A stretch of DNA of 32,447 bases from a virus, in IMG/VR virus record IMGVR_UViG_3300004369_000074, positions 1 to 32,447 of that record; one strand, given 5' to 3'. This document shows positions 9,601 to 18,216 of the stretch, piece after piece. Position numbers and translations under genes: made by a program. The notes under the pieces were generated by a model that was not told the origin of the DNA, ran no database searches, and saw only the letters and a program-made list of their open reading frames with translations. Position 1 is the stretch's first letter; every line of letters starts with the position of its first letter.

Positions 9601-10983
9601 GTTGCTATTAAAGTGAGCAATACCAATAGTTCTGATGCTGCAGGTTCAGGAGCTTCTATTAAGTCTTGCTATTCATTAGGCTTCCCTAAACTACCGGCTG
9701 GAGACTTAAATTATGTTATTCTTGACTTATTGTCATATGAGTCACTTACTATTGGTAGTATTTCTTCACTTGTTAATATTAACCCAGGTACTGGGTATAA
9801 TGCCGATCCATTCGTAAGAGTTCTTGAACCTACAATTGCTTCATACAATAAAAAAGACTTTATACTTGAAATAGATAATCTTAACGGTAGAGGTTTTATT
9901 GTTAATGAAGTTGTCAGTCAGGTATTTGAACAATCAGGTACAGAGATAACAGCAGAAAATTTATCTGGAAACTCTGCTATGGAAGTAGGAGAATATGTAT
10001 ATACTAATGATGGTATATCGAACGTTGCTTCCGGTACAATAAAAACTTATGCAGATAATTCCGGCGAGTTAACTATAGAAGTTATAGATGTTACCGGAAC
10101 ATTTCAAAATACAGTATCAACTATTACACTAACTGGCACCTCTACAAACACTAACTTCTCACCTGGAGACTTCATTGAGGAGGGTGCCACAGCAAATGGT
10201 ACACTAGTCACATCTAACACAACTGCACTTGTTATAAAAGACGTAGTAGGAACATTTAGCTCTTCAGGTACCGTAACAAGTAACGGTGGTGGTAGCGCTA
10301 CTTTTTCTGGTAAGACTTCCGGCAAAGCTTACGAATTTAAATCTTTGACTTCTAATACGACTAGTGATGTTACTAATGTAGAAGCAACTGTTAGCAATGC
10401 AATAGCTAAAGCTAGAGTTAAAGCTGGTTCAACACCCTCTACACTATACTTAAGAAGAATAAGTCTATTTACAGATTTTCAACCAACAGGTTCTAACAAT
10501 CTCATAGGATCAACATCTGGATCTAACTGTAGCATTGTTTCTGTGTCAGTTGATGGAAATTCTAGATCAGCTGGCTATAATGCCAATGTGGCGGCTAACG
10601 TAGTAACAACTTCTGGTGCAATAGATCAACTAGAAGTATTTGATTCTGGGTTTGGTTATATACCTTTTGAGACTGTTACAGTTACAAGTCAAAGAACACC
10701 TTTTGTTGCTTCTGGTATAGCAAATGTTATCTATACCGGCACTGGTCAGGGTAGATATAAAAACACCGATGGTTTCTTAGATAATGATAAATTTATTTTT
10801 GATGGTGAATATTATCAAGGATATAGCTACGAAGTTCAAAGTAAGATACCGTTTGATGACTATTCAGAGATTTTAAAATCAGTACTTCATGTAGCAGGTA
10901 CAAGATTTTATGGTAGATTTACTATCGATTCTCTTGCTAATACAAATATGAATGTCGCTAATTCTTACATAACTATTACTTAA
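6637..10983 (+). CDS. 7: Baseplate wedge protein gp7-like, giant, with LamG insertion
   Basis: This 1,448-aa protein is about 40 percent longer than T4 gp7 (1,032 aa), which connects the inner wedge to gp8 and gp10. The first 230 residues carry the signature seen in marine T4-like gp7 proteins: FPEFYKEEGPLFILFTKEYF near the start, and later RKTLIKAAHDLFKTKGTERS followed by a YYPGQDVLNLSDGKWEIPKY-type block. Residues about 410-600 look like a LamG/concanavalin-type domain. The rest is a long run of Gly/Ser/Thr/Asn-rich beta modules with recurring G-x-GY turns (for example ITDGGLGYTSSANV). The C-terminus (YSEILKSVLHVAGTRFYGRF) looks like a conserved anchoring end. Function in wedge assembly follows from position; adhesion is inferred. 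Confidence 0.82.
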   Translation: MKNIEQYISPFIESQFPEFYKEEGPLFILFTKEYFKWLEAYYGYLSLTSTTNFNVGDTVTQGDSTAVILSVDGNNILVSDVSGLFVCKENCDDIIPITSSSGGSTFIETISTTNFLYQSRNLSTIRDIDKTTDYFLKLFKEKYLKNVQLSTETYRKTLIKAAHDLFKTKGTERSIDFLFKLVFGTPAKTYYPGQDVLNLSDGKWEIPKYLELTRSSRTKTYIGREITGSDSGAKAFVEYIITRNIKGKLIDIAYLSNVRGEFTRGDIITENGILANAPFVVGSLTDVIMTARGRDFEVGEIVTLTSDEGQSAKARIVSILSQTGIVEFEILDSGWGYTTDAEFLVSSKVLVVDNKTNLDATVNNFSFDERIIQPLTSATLNNISEFYTIGDKVTYQLPSSSYSLLFPGTSAYRALETANSVPELTFTSASQDFSFESFVKLSTVSATYMFSLAPNTDTLALLGTFIVRINGNGLLVFFGTGAGLTPVINENFGLGFFNDNEWHHISVQWKSSEQKVYVFTDGALKKSNTFFGVTTWGGSMTIGSAHAQSSSFQGYMAGFKVSNTFVYSGSTYTVPNTALTVDENTVLLTAASDDFVDISDNELSLTKVGTFDISTEHFIPIESSNAYVLAVNTNSTNSGTIILSTTDTIGTDSSVIVDDRKYLTVDTSNTFTLGENLEQSGQNTATVIAGIESNSVLLAITPGTTSSNGLHVGQFVLQTVTGATGVIRAIDTTANFDYSNVNYIVVANTFGTFSATNSLNVYPTSANLTLETVAVPNTVTDVQLLTVDNITGSDAFVAGNTIVGESSLNEAVILLVSDVGGKFSSQIDLTASGLVMGINATAVGVIEVNNQFYITEGNFVYGDQSNTYGNVSFVSTGAGAGANVGVLDDSETVRVTTDLLSGNNDGPGSANTPWMSILVSGANAGYGSVTSVYIETAGSGYSNGNVLVFSGGAPSAGAANAVVVTDGSGSITAATITDGGLGYTSSANVAIKVSNTNSSDAAGSGASIKSCYSLGFPKLPAGDLNYVILDLLSYESLTIGSISSLVNINPGTGYNADPFVRVLEPTIASYNKKDFILEIDNLNGRGFIVNEVVSQVFEQSGTEITAENLSGNSAMEVGEYVYTNDGISNVASGTIKTYADNSGELTIEVIDVTGTFQNTVSTITLTGTSTNTNFSPGDFIEEGATANGTLVTSNTTALVIKDVVGTFSSSGTVTSNGGGSATFSGKTSGKAYEFKSLTSNTTSDVTNVEATVSNAIAKARVKAGSTPSTLYLRRISLFTDFQPTGSNNLIGSTSGSNCSIVSVSVDGNSRSAGYNANVAANVVTTSGAIDQLEVFDSGFGYIPFETVTVTSQRTPFVASGIANVIYTGTGQGRYKNTDGFLDNDKFIFDGEYYQGYSYEVQSKIPFDDYSEILKSVLHVAGTRFYGRFTIDSLANTNMNVANSYITIT
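7843..8440 (+). other. LamG/concanavalin-like domain inside gp7
   Basis: Residues about 403-600 of the gp7-like protein read as a jelly-roll lectin-type fold. They show FTSASQDFSFESFVKLST (first strands), then the classic LamG core NEWHHISVQWKSSEQKVYVF with W502 and the paired His, a TDGALKKSNTF turn, and GSMTIGSAHAQSSSFQGYMA before AGFKVSNTFVY. These features are typical of concanavalin A-like/LamG_3 modules that often bind glycans. The domain is flanked by unrelated Gly-rich beta modules, so it reads as an insertion. Ligand binding is inferred. Confidence 0.72.
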
Positions 10984-10985
10984 CA

Positions 10986-10993
10986 TATAAATA
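10986..10993 (+). promoter_or_regulatory. T4-type late promoter box TATAAATA before gp8
   Basis: The octamer TATAAATA is an exact match to the T4 late promoter element read by gp55 sigma with the gp45 clamp. It lies between the gp7 stop and the gp8 ATG. The box ends 7 nt before the ATG, so a T4-like start site would give an almost leaderless mRNA, and no clear Shine-Dalgarno is present. Chance occurrence in an AT-rich genome is possible. Confidence 0.5.
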
Positions 10994-11000
10994 ATAGACT

Positions 11001-13022
11001 ATGACAAAACTTATAACAAGAAATTTTAACGATCATGTATCTTTACAGATAAAGGAATCGTTTGTAGAGAGTCAAAACAATGTCTACTATGCAATTGCTG
11101 GTAGGCATTTTGCATATGCAAACGGCGATTCTACTGTACCTACTCCAGCCGATAGTATTCAGTTAACTGAAATAGATGTTTACTCACAAGGTATTTTTGG
11201 TAAGAGACTAGCTAATAGTGATGTAAATGGAGTTATCTCTAGACATGATTGGGTATCAGGTACAGTATATCCTGCTTATTCTCATACAGACGCGTCTTTA
11301 TTTACTAAAGCTTTTTACGTTGTTGCAGAAGATGGATCTAACTACAATGTATATAAAGTACTAGATAATAACGGTGGTGCTAATTCGACTATTAAACCAG
11401 AAGATACAGATACTTCAGCATCTAGTTTTACTACTTCTGACGGCTACGTGTGGAAGTATATGTATACTATTAATAGTACTTTATTTGCTAAATTTGCTTC
11501 TGATGATTTTATTCCAGTATTTTCTAATACCGAAGTTTCTGCTAATGCTGTAAGCGGCGCAATAGATGTTATACAAATTACAGATGCCGGTTCTGATTAT
11601 AGCTCGGTATTAGTCGGACAGTTTGGAGTTGAAGATGTTAGAGACAGTATTACATCTAACTCTTCTTTTACTAGTAATAACACAACTTATAGACTAAACG
11701 CTAATGCCGCCACTAATACTAATTTCTATAGTGGATGTAGTTTATATTTAACATCAGGTGCTGGATCCGGACAAATAAGAACAGTTGAATCTTATTATCC
11801 TGCTAATAGAGTAATTATAATTGATTCTGCTTTTGATATTGCCCCCGATACTAGTACTCAGTATCTGGTTACCCCATCAGTTACAATTAGCGGCGATGGT
11901 CAAGATGCTAAAGGATATGCGGTAGTAAATAGTAACGCCTCTGTAAATAACTTTATTGAGCGTGTTGAGCTAATTAATCGCGGCTCGAACTACACATATG
12001 CAACTGCTTCTATTGTTGGTAATACCGGTGGTATACAAAACACTGCTACTGTCGTTCCTGTTATATCACCTGTAGGAGGGCATGGTGCCGATCCTTTTAG
12101 TGAATTAGGCGCTAAAACATTCTGTATTAATATTGAATTTGATCAAGGTGAGAATGGATATGTATCTGTAGATAATGATTATAGATTCGTAGGTATTATG
12201 AAAGATCCGTTATTTGCAGAAGCCACTATGGGATTGGCTAATATTCAAGGTACATTTACAGCAGGTGAGACATTAAGTGAGATTAAATTTAACACTCTTA
12301 CCGGTTATGCATATGTAAATTCAACTTCAGCTGAGATTGAAGGAACAGGTACAGAGTTTGATGAATCATTATCTGTAGGTGATTATGTTTATCTAAGAGA
12401 TGAAACAAATAACTATCAAAGTATTAGACAGGTAGAAGGTGTTAGCAATAGCTCTGTTATAACCTTAAGTTCAAATAACTCATTTGCTTGTTCTTTCTGT
12501 AAAGTAGCTAAAGCAACTATAGTTGCAAACGCAGTTATCAATGGATTTAGTACACCTAATTTATCTTTAAGTAATGTAGAGCCTAGATTTACTCTTAATA
12601 GTTTAGTTATAGGTAATGGTACAGGTTCTATTGGTAGAGTAGATTCTATAGATGTGCAAGAGAAGAGCTACAATAGCTGGTCTACTTTTGATAATAGAAC
12701 AAGAATATCATATACAGCTAATGTTGGACTAATGCCTGAAGATACAGTTCTTTATCAAGAAAACTTAGCATTAAGCAATGGGTATTTTCATTCTGCTAAT
12801 GACACCTATATATTCATAACAGAGGAAAAAGGACCTATAAACGCAGATCCATCTCAACTAGTTTATGGTGCTGATACAGCATTTTCTTTTACACCAGGTA
12901 GTGTAAAGTATACACCAGATATAGTTAAAGGTAGTGGTAAGGTTCTCTATTTGGAAAATTTTTCACCAATTTCTAGAAGTAGTTCACAAAAAGAAACTAT
13001 TAAAATCTATTTTGATTTTTAA
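11001..13022 (+). CDS. 8: Baseplate wedge protein gp8-like
   Basis: This 673-aa protein has a gp8-type N-terminal half. It has FNDHVSLQIKESFVESQNN near the start, then YYAIAGRHFAYANGDSTVP, a HDW segment, the YVVAEDGSNYNVYKVLDNNG strand pair, and FTTSDGYVWKYMYTI, all typical of marine T4-like gp8. T4 gp8 is only 334 aa; the extra length here comes from inserted beta modules around residues 190-370 and 430-560. The C-terminus (GKVLYLENFSPISRSSSQKE, ending IYFDF) closely follows the family end. gp8 dimers bridge gp7 and gp10 in the wedge. The gene follows gp7 in the canonical order. Confidence 0.9.
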   Translation: MTKLITRNFNDHVSLQIKESFVESQNNVYYAIAGRHFAYANGDSTVPTPADSIQLTEIDVYSQGIFGKRLANSDVNGVISRHDWVSGTVYPAYSHTDASLFTKAFYVVAEDGSNYNVYKVLDNNGGANSTIKPEDTDTSASSFTTSDGYVWKYMYTINSTLFAKFASDDFIPVFSNTEVSANAVSGAIDVIQITDAGSDYSSVLVGQFGVEDVRDSITSNSSFTSNNTTYRLNANAATNTNFYSGCSLYLTSGAGSGQIRTVESYYPANRVIIIDSAFDIAPDTSTQYLVTPSVTISGDGQDAKGYAVVNSNASVNNFIERVELINRGSNYTYATASIVGNTGGIQNTATVVPVISPVGGHGADPFSELGAKTFCINIEFDQGENGYVSVDNDYRFVGIMKDPLFAEATMGLANIQGTFTAGETLSEIKFNTLTGYAYVNSTSAEIEGTGTEFDESLSVGDYVYLRDETNNYQSIRQVEGVSNSSVITLSSNNSFACSFCKVAKATIVANAVINGFSTPNLSLSNVEPRFTLNSLVIGNGTGSIGRVDSIDVQEKSYNSWSTFDNRTRISYTANVGLMPEDTVLYQENLALSNGYFHSANDTYIFITEEKGPINADPSQLVYGADTAFSFTPGSVKYTPDIVKGSGKVLYLENFSPISRSSSQKETIKIYFDF

Positions 13023-13036
13023 GAGGTTAATTTAAC

Positions 13037-16000
13037 ATGCCAATCGAAACTAATCTTAATACTAGTCCTTATTTTGATGACTATGATCAAAATAAAGACT
13101 TTTATAAAGTGCTATTTAAGCCAGGTGTTGCATTACAGGCTCGTGAACTAACTCAACTTCAATCTATCTTACAAAAACAAGTCGAAAGATTTGGTGACAA
13201 TATTTTTAAAAGCGGCACAGTAATAAGTGGCTTAAACTTTGAGTTTATTGAACGCTATGATTATGTTAAGATTTTAGATACCGAGGTTGGCGGGGCTCCT
13301 GTTGCTGTTAACAGTTACTTAAACTATTTTGTTAAAAATAGTGCTAATTTAGTTGCAAGAGTTGTTAATGTAAGAGAAGGTTTTCAATCGCGCGATCCAG
13401 AGACAAACTATCTATATCTTAAATATATTAACTCAGGTAACACTGACGATATTTTTAGCTATTCAAATAGTGATGTTTTAACAGTATATAATAATAACTA
13501 CGAGCTATTTTCTTTTGATGTTAACAACGGTGGTTCAGGATTTAGTAATTCAGATACTGTAGTAATAACTAGCGCTGTTGTCGTTTCAACAAGTAACGTA
13601 GCTGCAGGCGCCAATGTTAATCAAATCGTTGGTAGTATATCTGCCAACCTATACGTATCTGAAGTTAATACTACTTTTGGAAGCATAACCTTAGATGGTA
13701 CTACCTATAGTAACACTGCAGGATATCAGATTTTAAAGCTTAGACCAAATGATACTGACTTAGCTAATACAAATCAACCTACCAATAGATATACATTTAC
13801 AGACGGGTATACTATTACTCAAGGGTCTAATACTGCTTCTGTAGTAGCAACTATTGGTTCTGGTGCTACTGCACTTATTACTACGGATGCAGCAGGGGTT
13901 ATATCTACAACTACTCTTATAAACGGCGGTAGTGCGTATGAAATTACACCTAGTGTAAGAGTTAGAAGTAGTACAGGTGTACTAACTAATATTGATATTG
14001 TACCAAATAACTTTAAAGCAAGATTAACTATTGCTGGAGATACTTTTAATGCTTCTGGTACAAAACCTGTCGGTAATGGATATGCATTTAGTGTGACCGA
14101 GGGTGTAGTATATCAAAAAGGACATTTTTTAAGAGTCGAGCCTCAGACTATTATTGTTAATGCTTACTCTAGTGCTCCTGATGGAGTTACAGTTGGATTG
14201 TATGCCAAAGAATCTGTTGTTAACAGCAACGTTGATGATACTCTTTTAGATCTTGCTTTAGGGTCACCTAATTATACAGCACCTGGTGCTGATAGATTAA
14301 AAATAGAACCGCTTCTTTTCGTTGCTAATACATCTGATGTTGAAGGATCAGCTCTTCTACCATTAGTAGAATTTAGAGAAGGTGAACCTTACAAACAAAA
14401 TCAGACTACAGTTTATAATAACATTGCTTACGAACAAGAGCGTCGTACTTTAGAAACCAGCGGCAACTTTGTAATTGATCCTTTTCTAATTACTACAAAA
14501 GATCAAACAACCTGGAGTAACACATATTTAAATGTTGCTGTTGACCCCGGTCTTGCTTACATTGATGGTAAGCGTGTACAAACAAATAGAAATACATTTG
14601 TACCTATTAGAAGATCAAATAACACCAGAACACTCACCACACAGACTCTCAGTCTGAATTATGGCAATTATATTTACGTTAACGAAGTAGCTGGGTATTT
14701 TGATACTAAGAGCGGTGCAACTGTATCTTTAAGAGATACTGCTCGTACTATTATTACCTTACAGGATACTAATGTAGCAAATACTTCATATGGTGCTAAT
14801 ATTGGTTCGGCTAAAATTCGAAGCCTAGTTTTAGATACAGGTATACCAGGCACCAATACTGCTGTATATAGAGCCTATCTATTTGATGTTAGATTAAATG
14901 CTGGCATTGGCTTTAACGATGTTAAAAGCATTCATTATGATGGTACCAACAAAGGTGTAGCTGATATTGTACAAACAATTAGCCCAACGACAGGGCTTTT
15001 AAGTACACAGCTTGTAGATAGAGCTTTAAGCTCTTTAGTATTTCAAACAGGTAATAAAGCTGTTAGAGCTGCTAACAATATTGATTATGTCTATCGTACG
15101 GCAGAGACTACTGCTACTATGAGTATTAACGGTACTGTTCAAGTAACAACAGGTGACTTTATTTCTTTTGGTAATAATGCAACAGCTAGTGCAACTCAAA
15201 GAAGAGATTTAATTCTTACTTTAAAAGAAGAAGCTATTAGCTCTAATGTAATAACAACAGCTAGAGTTGTTCAAAGTTATGCTACAGTAAATGCTGTTGC
15301 ACTTGTTAATAAATTTAAAGTAGGTGACTTTGTTAAAGTAACGTCTGATGCTAATTCAGCTCAGACAATGGTTAGTCAAATATTATCAATTAATAATGCA
15401 AATAATATTACTTTAGCTAATACATGGACATTTAGTACTATTAATGACGGTACTGTTGCTAGATATATCCCTGCTAATACTCCTATACCGTTAGACGAGA
15501 GTCGTGTATCTGCTAATGTTAACTCGACTGGTAAAACTTTAACTATTAATATTTCTAACACTTCAAATGACTTTATAACTGATTCACCAAAAGACGCTAT
15601 AGTAGTATATAATGCACGCAAATCAAATGCTGAAGAAGAACATAGAAATACTAAGAGAGGTATCTTAGTTAAAATAGATATTGCTAATCACCCTGCTGCA
15701 AATAATGGGCCGTGGTGTTTAGGTGTGCCAGATGCTTTCAGATTAAATAAAGTTTATATGGCAACATCATCTGTTGTTAATACTAATAGTACCGATGTAA
15801 CTGAAAATTTCTATATTAATACCGGTCAGTTTAATGATTATTACGGACATTCACATCTAACTCTATTACCCAGTTTAGTTAAATCATTCCCATTACCTGA
15901 TACTAACTGGCTACTGGCTGAGTTTGATGCATACACTTTAGATTCAGCTACATCTGCCGGATTCTTTACAGTAGAATCTTTTGACTTAGCTCAGAATAAT

Positions 16001-17722
16001 AGCTCAAGAGCTGAACTAGGTAACACAGCAGTTAATATATTAGAGATTCCTGAGTATAAAGCATCTAACGGACAAATTATTGATCTAAGAGATTGTATCG
16101 ACTTTAGACCTCGAGTTGTTGCAACTGCTAACGTTACATCTACTTTAAGCCTAGCAACAACAAACCCGGCTAATACTATTAATCTTGGTACTCATGATAA
16201 ATTATTCCCTGTGCCTGATTCTGAATTTGATTATGATTATGAGTATTATTTAAGAAGAACAGATAGAGTAGTAGTAGATGAAAATAGTACTATTAGTATA
16301 GTAGAGGGCACACCATCTACTTCTAAACTAGCACCTAATGAGCCGCCTACCGGTACCTTGACGTTAGGTGTTATAGATGTCGCACCATATCCATCTTTTC
16401 CAATTATTCCAGATGTTAATCAAATTAATATTGGAGTTAAAAAGGTAGGAACAGATAATCCTATTTACAATAGATATAGTACTAATTTAGTTGCTGAGAT
16501 AGGAGGTATTTCGAGAGCTAGCTTACAACCTAGAAGATATACTATGGCTGATGTAGGTAAGCTAGAAAGACGTCTTGAAAATGTAGAATACTATGTTAAT
16601 ATGTCTCAGCTTGAACAAAGAACTAAAGATCTTTCTATACCCAGTGAAATAGATCCAGCAAGAAATAGATTTAAAAACGGTTTCTTTGTAGATTCATTTG
16701 AAAATTATATTCAAGCTGATACCGGCTCAGCACAGTTTTATTGTGAAATTAATCAAGAAGAAGGTATTTTACAGCCTCCTATCTCTACTACTAACTTTAA
16801 AGCTAGATTTAATATGGCTGATGCTACCACTAGGGCTAATGCTTTAAATGAAGATGGGATAAATGAACCTGGTGTCGGACAATGGGGTGAATCAGTTATT
16901 ACACTTCCAGTAGTAGAAGAATTTGCTCTAATAAATCAATCAGCATTTACTTCGGCTGTGTCTGGTGATGGAACTTCTACTAAATTTGTTGGGGATATGA
17001 CTATTAAACCTAACAAATTTCATGTTACTGCAAAAGTTGAAGTTAGATTAACTGGTGATGATGCTGGCACCCCACCGCCACCTCCACCAGCGGCGCCCTC
17101 GAGCGGGCGTAAAGACAGCTCGGGCGGGAGCTCGGGCGGGAGCTCAGGCAAGAATTGGTTTCCTGTAGTAGCAGGGGCTGTAATTGGATATGCTGTTAAA
17201 AAAGCTGTGGTTGGAGCAGCTGTTGGTGCCGGTGTAGGCTTACTTGCTGTTTTAAAAGTTATTTGTGGTAAATTATATCGCTTAGGATATCTTCCAAGAG
17301 ATGTATTTCTTGCCGATCAGGCTTATGGCGCTAAAATGCTTAAAGAAGATCCTATGGCTTATGAAGGATACAGACTGTGGGCTGACACAGTAGTTGATTG
17401 GATGGACGGTAAAGGTCCAGACTTTATGTATTGGATTAAAGATAATAAAGAACGTGCAAGAAAACAACAAGAATTTGTAATAAGAATGGTTAGAACGATT
17501 GCCTCTTCATGGGCTTATCACTTAGCTTTTAAACAAGGTGTGGTAGAAAGAGATAATATTCTAGGTAAAATTACACTTAATGTTGGTGTTCCAATTTGCA
17601 GAGCTATTGGATATATTAATAGAAAATTCAACATAAATATGAATAGTAATAGTAAAGGATTTATTATCCTGGGAACATTTATACCATTCTACTACAGTTT
17701 AAAGATATTTAGAGGTAAATAA
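13037..17722 (+). CDS. DUF4815-type giant virion protein with unusual C-terminal module
   Basis: This 1,561-aa protein starts with the DUF4815 pattern: YFDDYDQNKDFYKVLFKPG, then ALQARELTQLQSILQKQVER and FGDNIFKSGTVISG. Such proteins sit next to gp8 in marine T4-like phages and are virion components, probably peripheral baseplate or fibre-network proteins. The body is beta-rich with a conserved block near residues 1000-1130 (FNDYYGHSHLTLLPSLV; LRDCIDFRPRV). At about residue 1346 a Pro run and a Ser/Gly linker appear, then a small-residue hydrophobic stretch (AGAVIGYAVKKAVVGAAVGA). A C-terminal segment with CGKLYRLGYLP and YEGYRLWADTVVDWM follows; I recall similar ends on other phage virion proteins but cannot name a function. 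An AAGAGG ribosome site precedes the ATG by 10 nt. Confidence 0.8.
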   Translation: MPIETNLNTSPYFDDYDQNKDFYKVLFKPGVALQARELTQLQSILQKQVERFGDNIFKSGTVISGLNFEFIERYDYVKILDTEVGGAPVAVNSYLNYFVKNSANLVARVVNVREGFQSRDPETNYLYLKYINSGNTDDIFSYSNSDVLTVYNNNYELFSFDVNNGGSGFSNSDTVVITSAVVVSTSNVAAGANVNQIVGSISANLYVSEVNTTFGSITLDGTTYSNTAGYQILKLRPNDTDLANTNQPTNRYTFTDGYTITQGSNTASVVATIGSGATALITTDAAGVISTTTLINGGSAYEITPSVRVRSSTGVLTNIDIVPNNFKARLTIAGDTFNASGTKPVGNGYAFSVTEGVVYQKGHFLRVEPQTIIVNAYSSAPDGVTVGLYAKESVVNSNVDDTLLDLALGSPNYTAPGADRLKIEPLLFVANTSDVEGSALLPLVEFREGEPYKQNQTTVYNNIAYEQERRTLETSGNFVIDPFLITTKDQTTWSNTYLNVAVDPGLAYIDGKRVQTNRNTFVPIRRSNNTRTLTTQTLSLNYGNYIYVNEVAGYFDTKSGATVSLRDTARTIITLQDTNVANTSYGANIGSAKIRSLVLDTGIPGTNTAVYRAYLFDVRLNAGIGFNDVKSIHYDGTNKGVADIVQTISPTTGLLSTQLVDRALSSLVFQTGNKAVRAANNIDYVYRTAETTATMSINGTVQVTTGDFISFGNNATASATQRRDLILTLKEEAISSNVITTARVVQSYATVNAVALVNKFKVGDFVKVTSDANSAQTMVSQILSINNANNITLANTWTFSTINDGTVARYIPANTPIPLDESRVSANVNSTGKTLTINISNTSNDFITDSPKDAIVVYNARKSNAEEEHRNTKRGILVKIDIANHPAANNGPWCLGVPDAFRLNKVYMATSSVVNTNSTDVTENFYINTGQFNDYYGHSHLTLLPSLVKSFPLPDTNWLLAEFDAYTLDSATSAGFFTVESFDLAQNNSSRAELGNTAVNILEIPEYKASNGQIIDLRDCIDFRPRVVATANVTSTLSLATTNPANTINLGTHDKLFPVPDSEFDYDYEYYLRRTDRVVVDENSTISIVEGTPSTSKLAPNEPPTGTLTLGVIDVAPYPSFPIIPDVNQINIGVKKVGTDNPIYNRYSTNLVAEIGGISRASLQPRRYTMADVGKLERRLENVEYYVNMSQLEQRTKDLSIPSEIDPARNRFKNGFFVDSFENYIQADTGSAQFYCEINQEEGILQPPISTTNFKARFNMADATTRANALNEDGINEPGVGQWGESVITLPVVEEFALINQSAFTSAVSGDGTSTKFVGDMTIKPNKFHVTAKVEVRLTGDDAGTPPPPPPAAPSSGRKDSSGGSSGGSSGKNWFPVVAGAVIGYAVKKAVVGAAVGAGVGLLAVLKVICGKLYRLGYLPRDVFLADQAYGAKMLKEDPMAYEGYRLWADTVVDWMDGKGPDFMYWIKDNKERARKQQEFVIRMVRTIASSWAYHLAFKQGVVERDNILGKITLNVGVPICRAIGYINRKFNINMNSNSKGFIILGTFIPFYYSLKIFRGK
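17062..17152 (+). repeat. GC-rich Pro and Ser/Gly linker with 12-bp tandem repeat
   Basis: Inside the DUF4815-type gene this stretch encodes a six-Pro run, then AAPSSGRKDSS and GGSSGGSSG. Two exact copies of AGCTCGGGCGGG lie at 17117-17128 and 17129-17140, with a degenerate third after them. The codons (TCG, GGG, GCG, CCC) are rare in neighbouring genes, which use A/T-ending codons. This looks like a junction where the C-terminal module was attached. Confidence 0.85.
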
Positions 17723-18201
17723 TGGCTCGAACAGTAAATTTTGTAAATGTGATAGGATCACAAAGCTTTCAAATTGATGTAAAAGGTCTTAATATTTTTA
17801 CCAAATTAGAAGTATATTACGAGGGTAGAAGAGTACCTGACGATCAATTAGAGCCAAGAGATGGGCTGCTTAAATCTAAAGGCTATACTATTCGAACTGA
17901 TGAAAACGGGTCTTCCTCTTTTATTTTCTACTTAAAAGATTTAGTCGCTGATTATAAAAATCAGTCCGAAGCATCATTTCTTAATCATTTAAATAATGAT
18001 GCAGGTAGAAAGACTTTAGTAGTAGTAGATGAGGGTAGTTTTAGTGGTGATGTCCTACCTGATAACTATCAGTCTAGAGTTAAATGCTACGCAGAAGTAG
18101 ATTTGACTAAATCTATTGAAATTAAGTTTGATGAATTAAAGGACTGGGGAGGATCAATCGGTACTCAGGCTGGTTCAAGCTATACAAACACATATGAGTA
18201 A
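17722..18201 (+). CDS. Unrecognised virion-associated protein, 159 aa
   Basis: I do not recognise a family. The 159 residues predict mostly beta strands at the N-terminus (TVNFVNVIGSQSFQIDVKGL, then KLEVYYEGRRVPDDQ) and a short helical region near residue 75-95 (LVADYKNQSEASFLNHL), followed by an acidic beta-rich end. There is no signal peptide or membrane segment. The gene overlaps the DUF4815-type gene by one base (TAATG) and precedes the 743-aa structural gene by 15 bp. A small structural or connector protein for the adjacent virion proteins is the most likely role, inferred only from position. Confidence 0.7.
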   Translation: MARTVNFVNVIGSQSFQIDVKGLNIFTKLEVYYEGRRVPDDQLEPRDGLLKSKGYTIRTDENGSSSFIFYLKDLVADYKNQSEASFLNHLNNDAGRKTLVVVDEGSFSGDVLPDNYQSRVKCYAEVDLTKSIEIKFDELKDWGGSIGTQAGSSYTNTYE

Positions 18202-18216
18202 AATAAAGGTACTATA

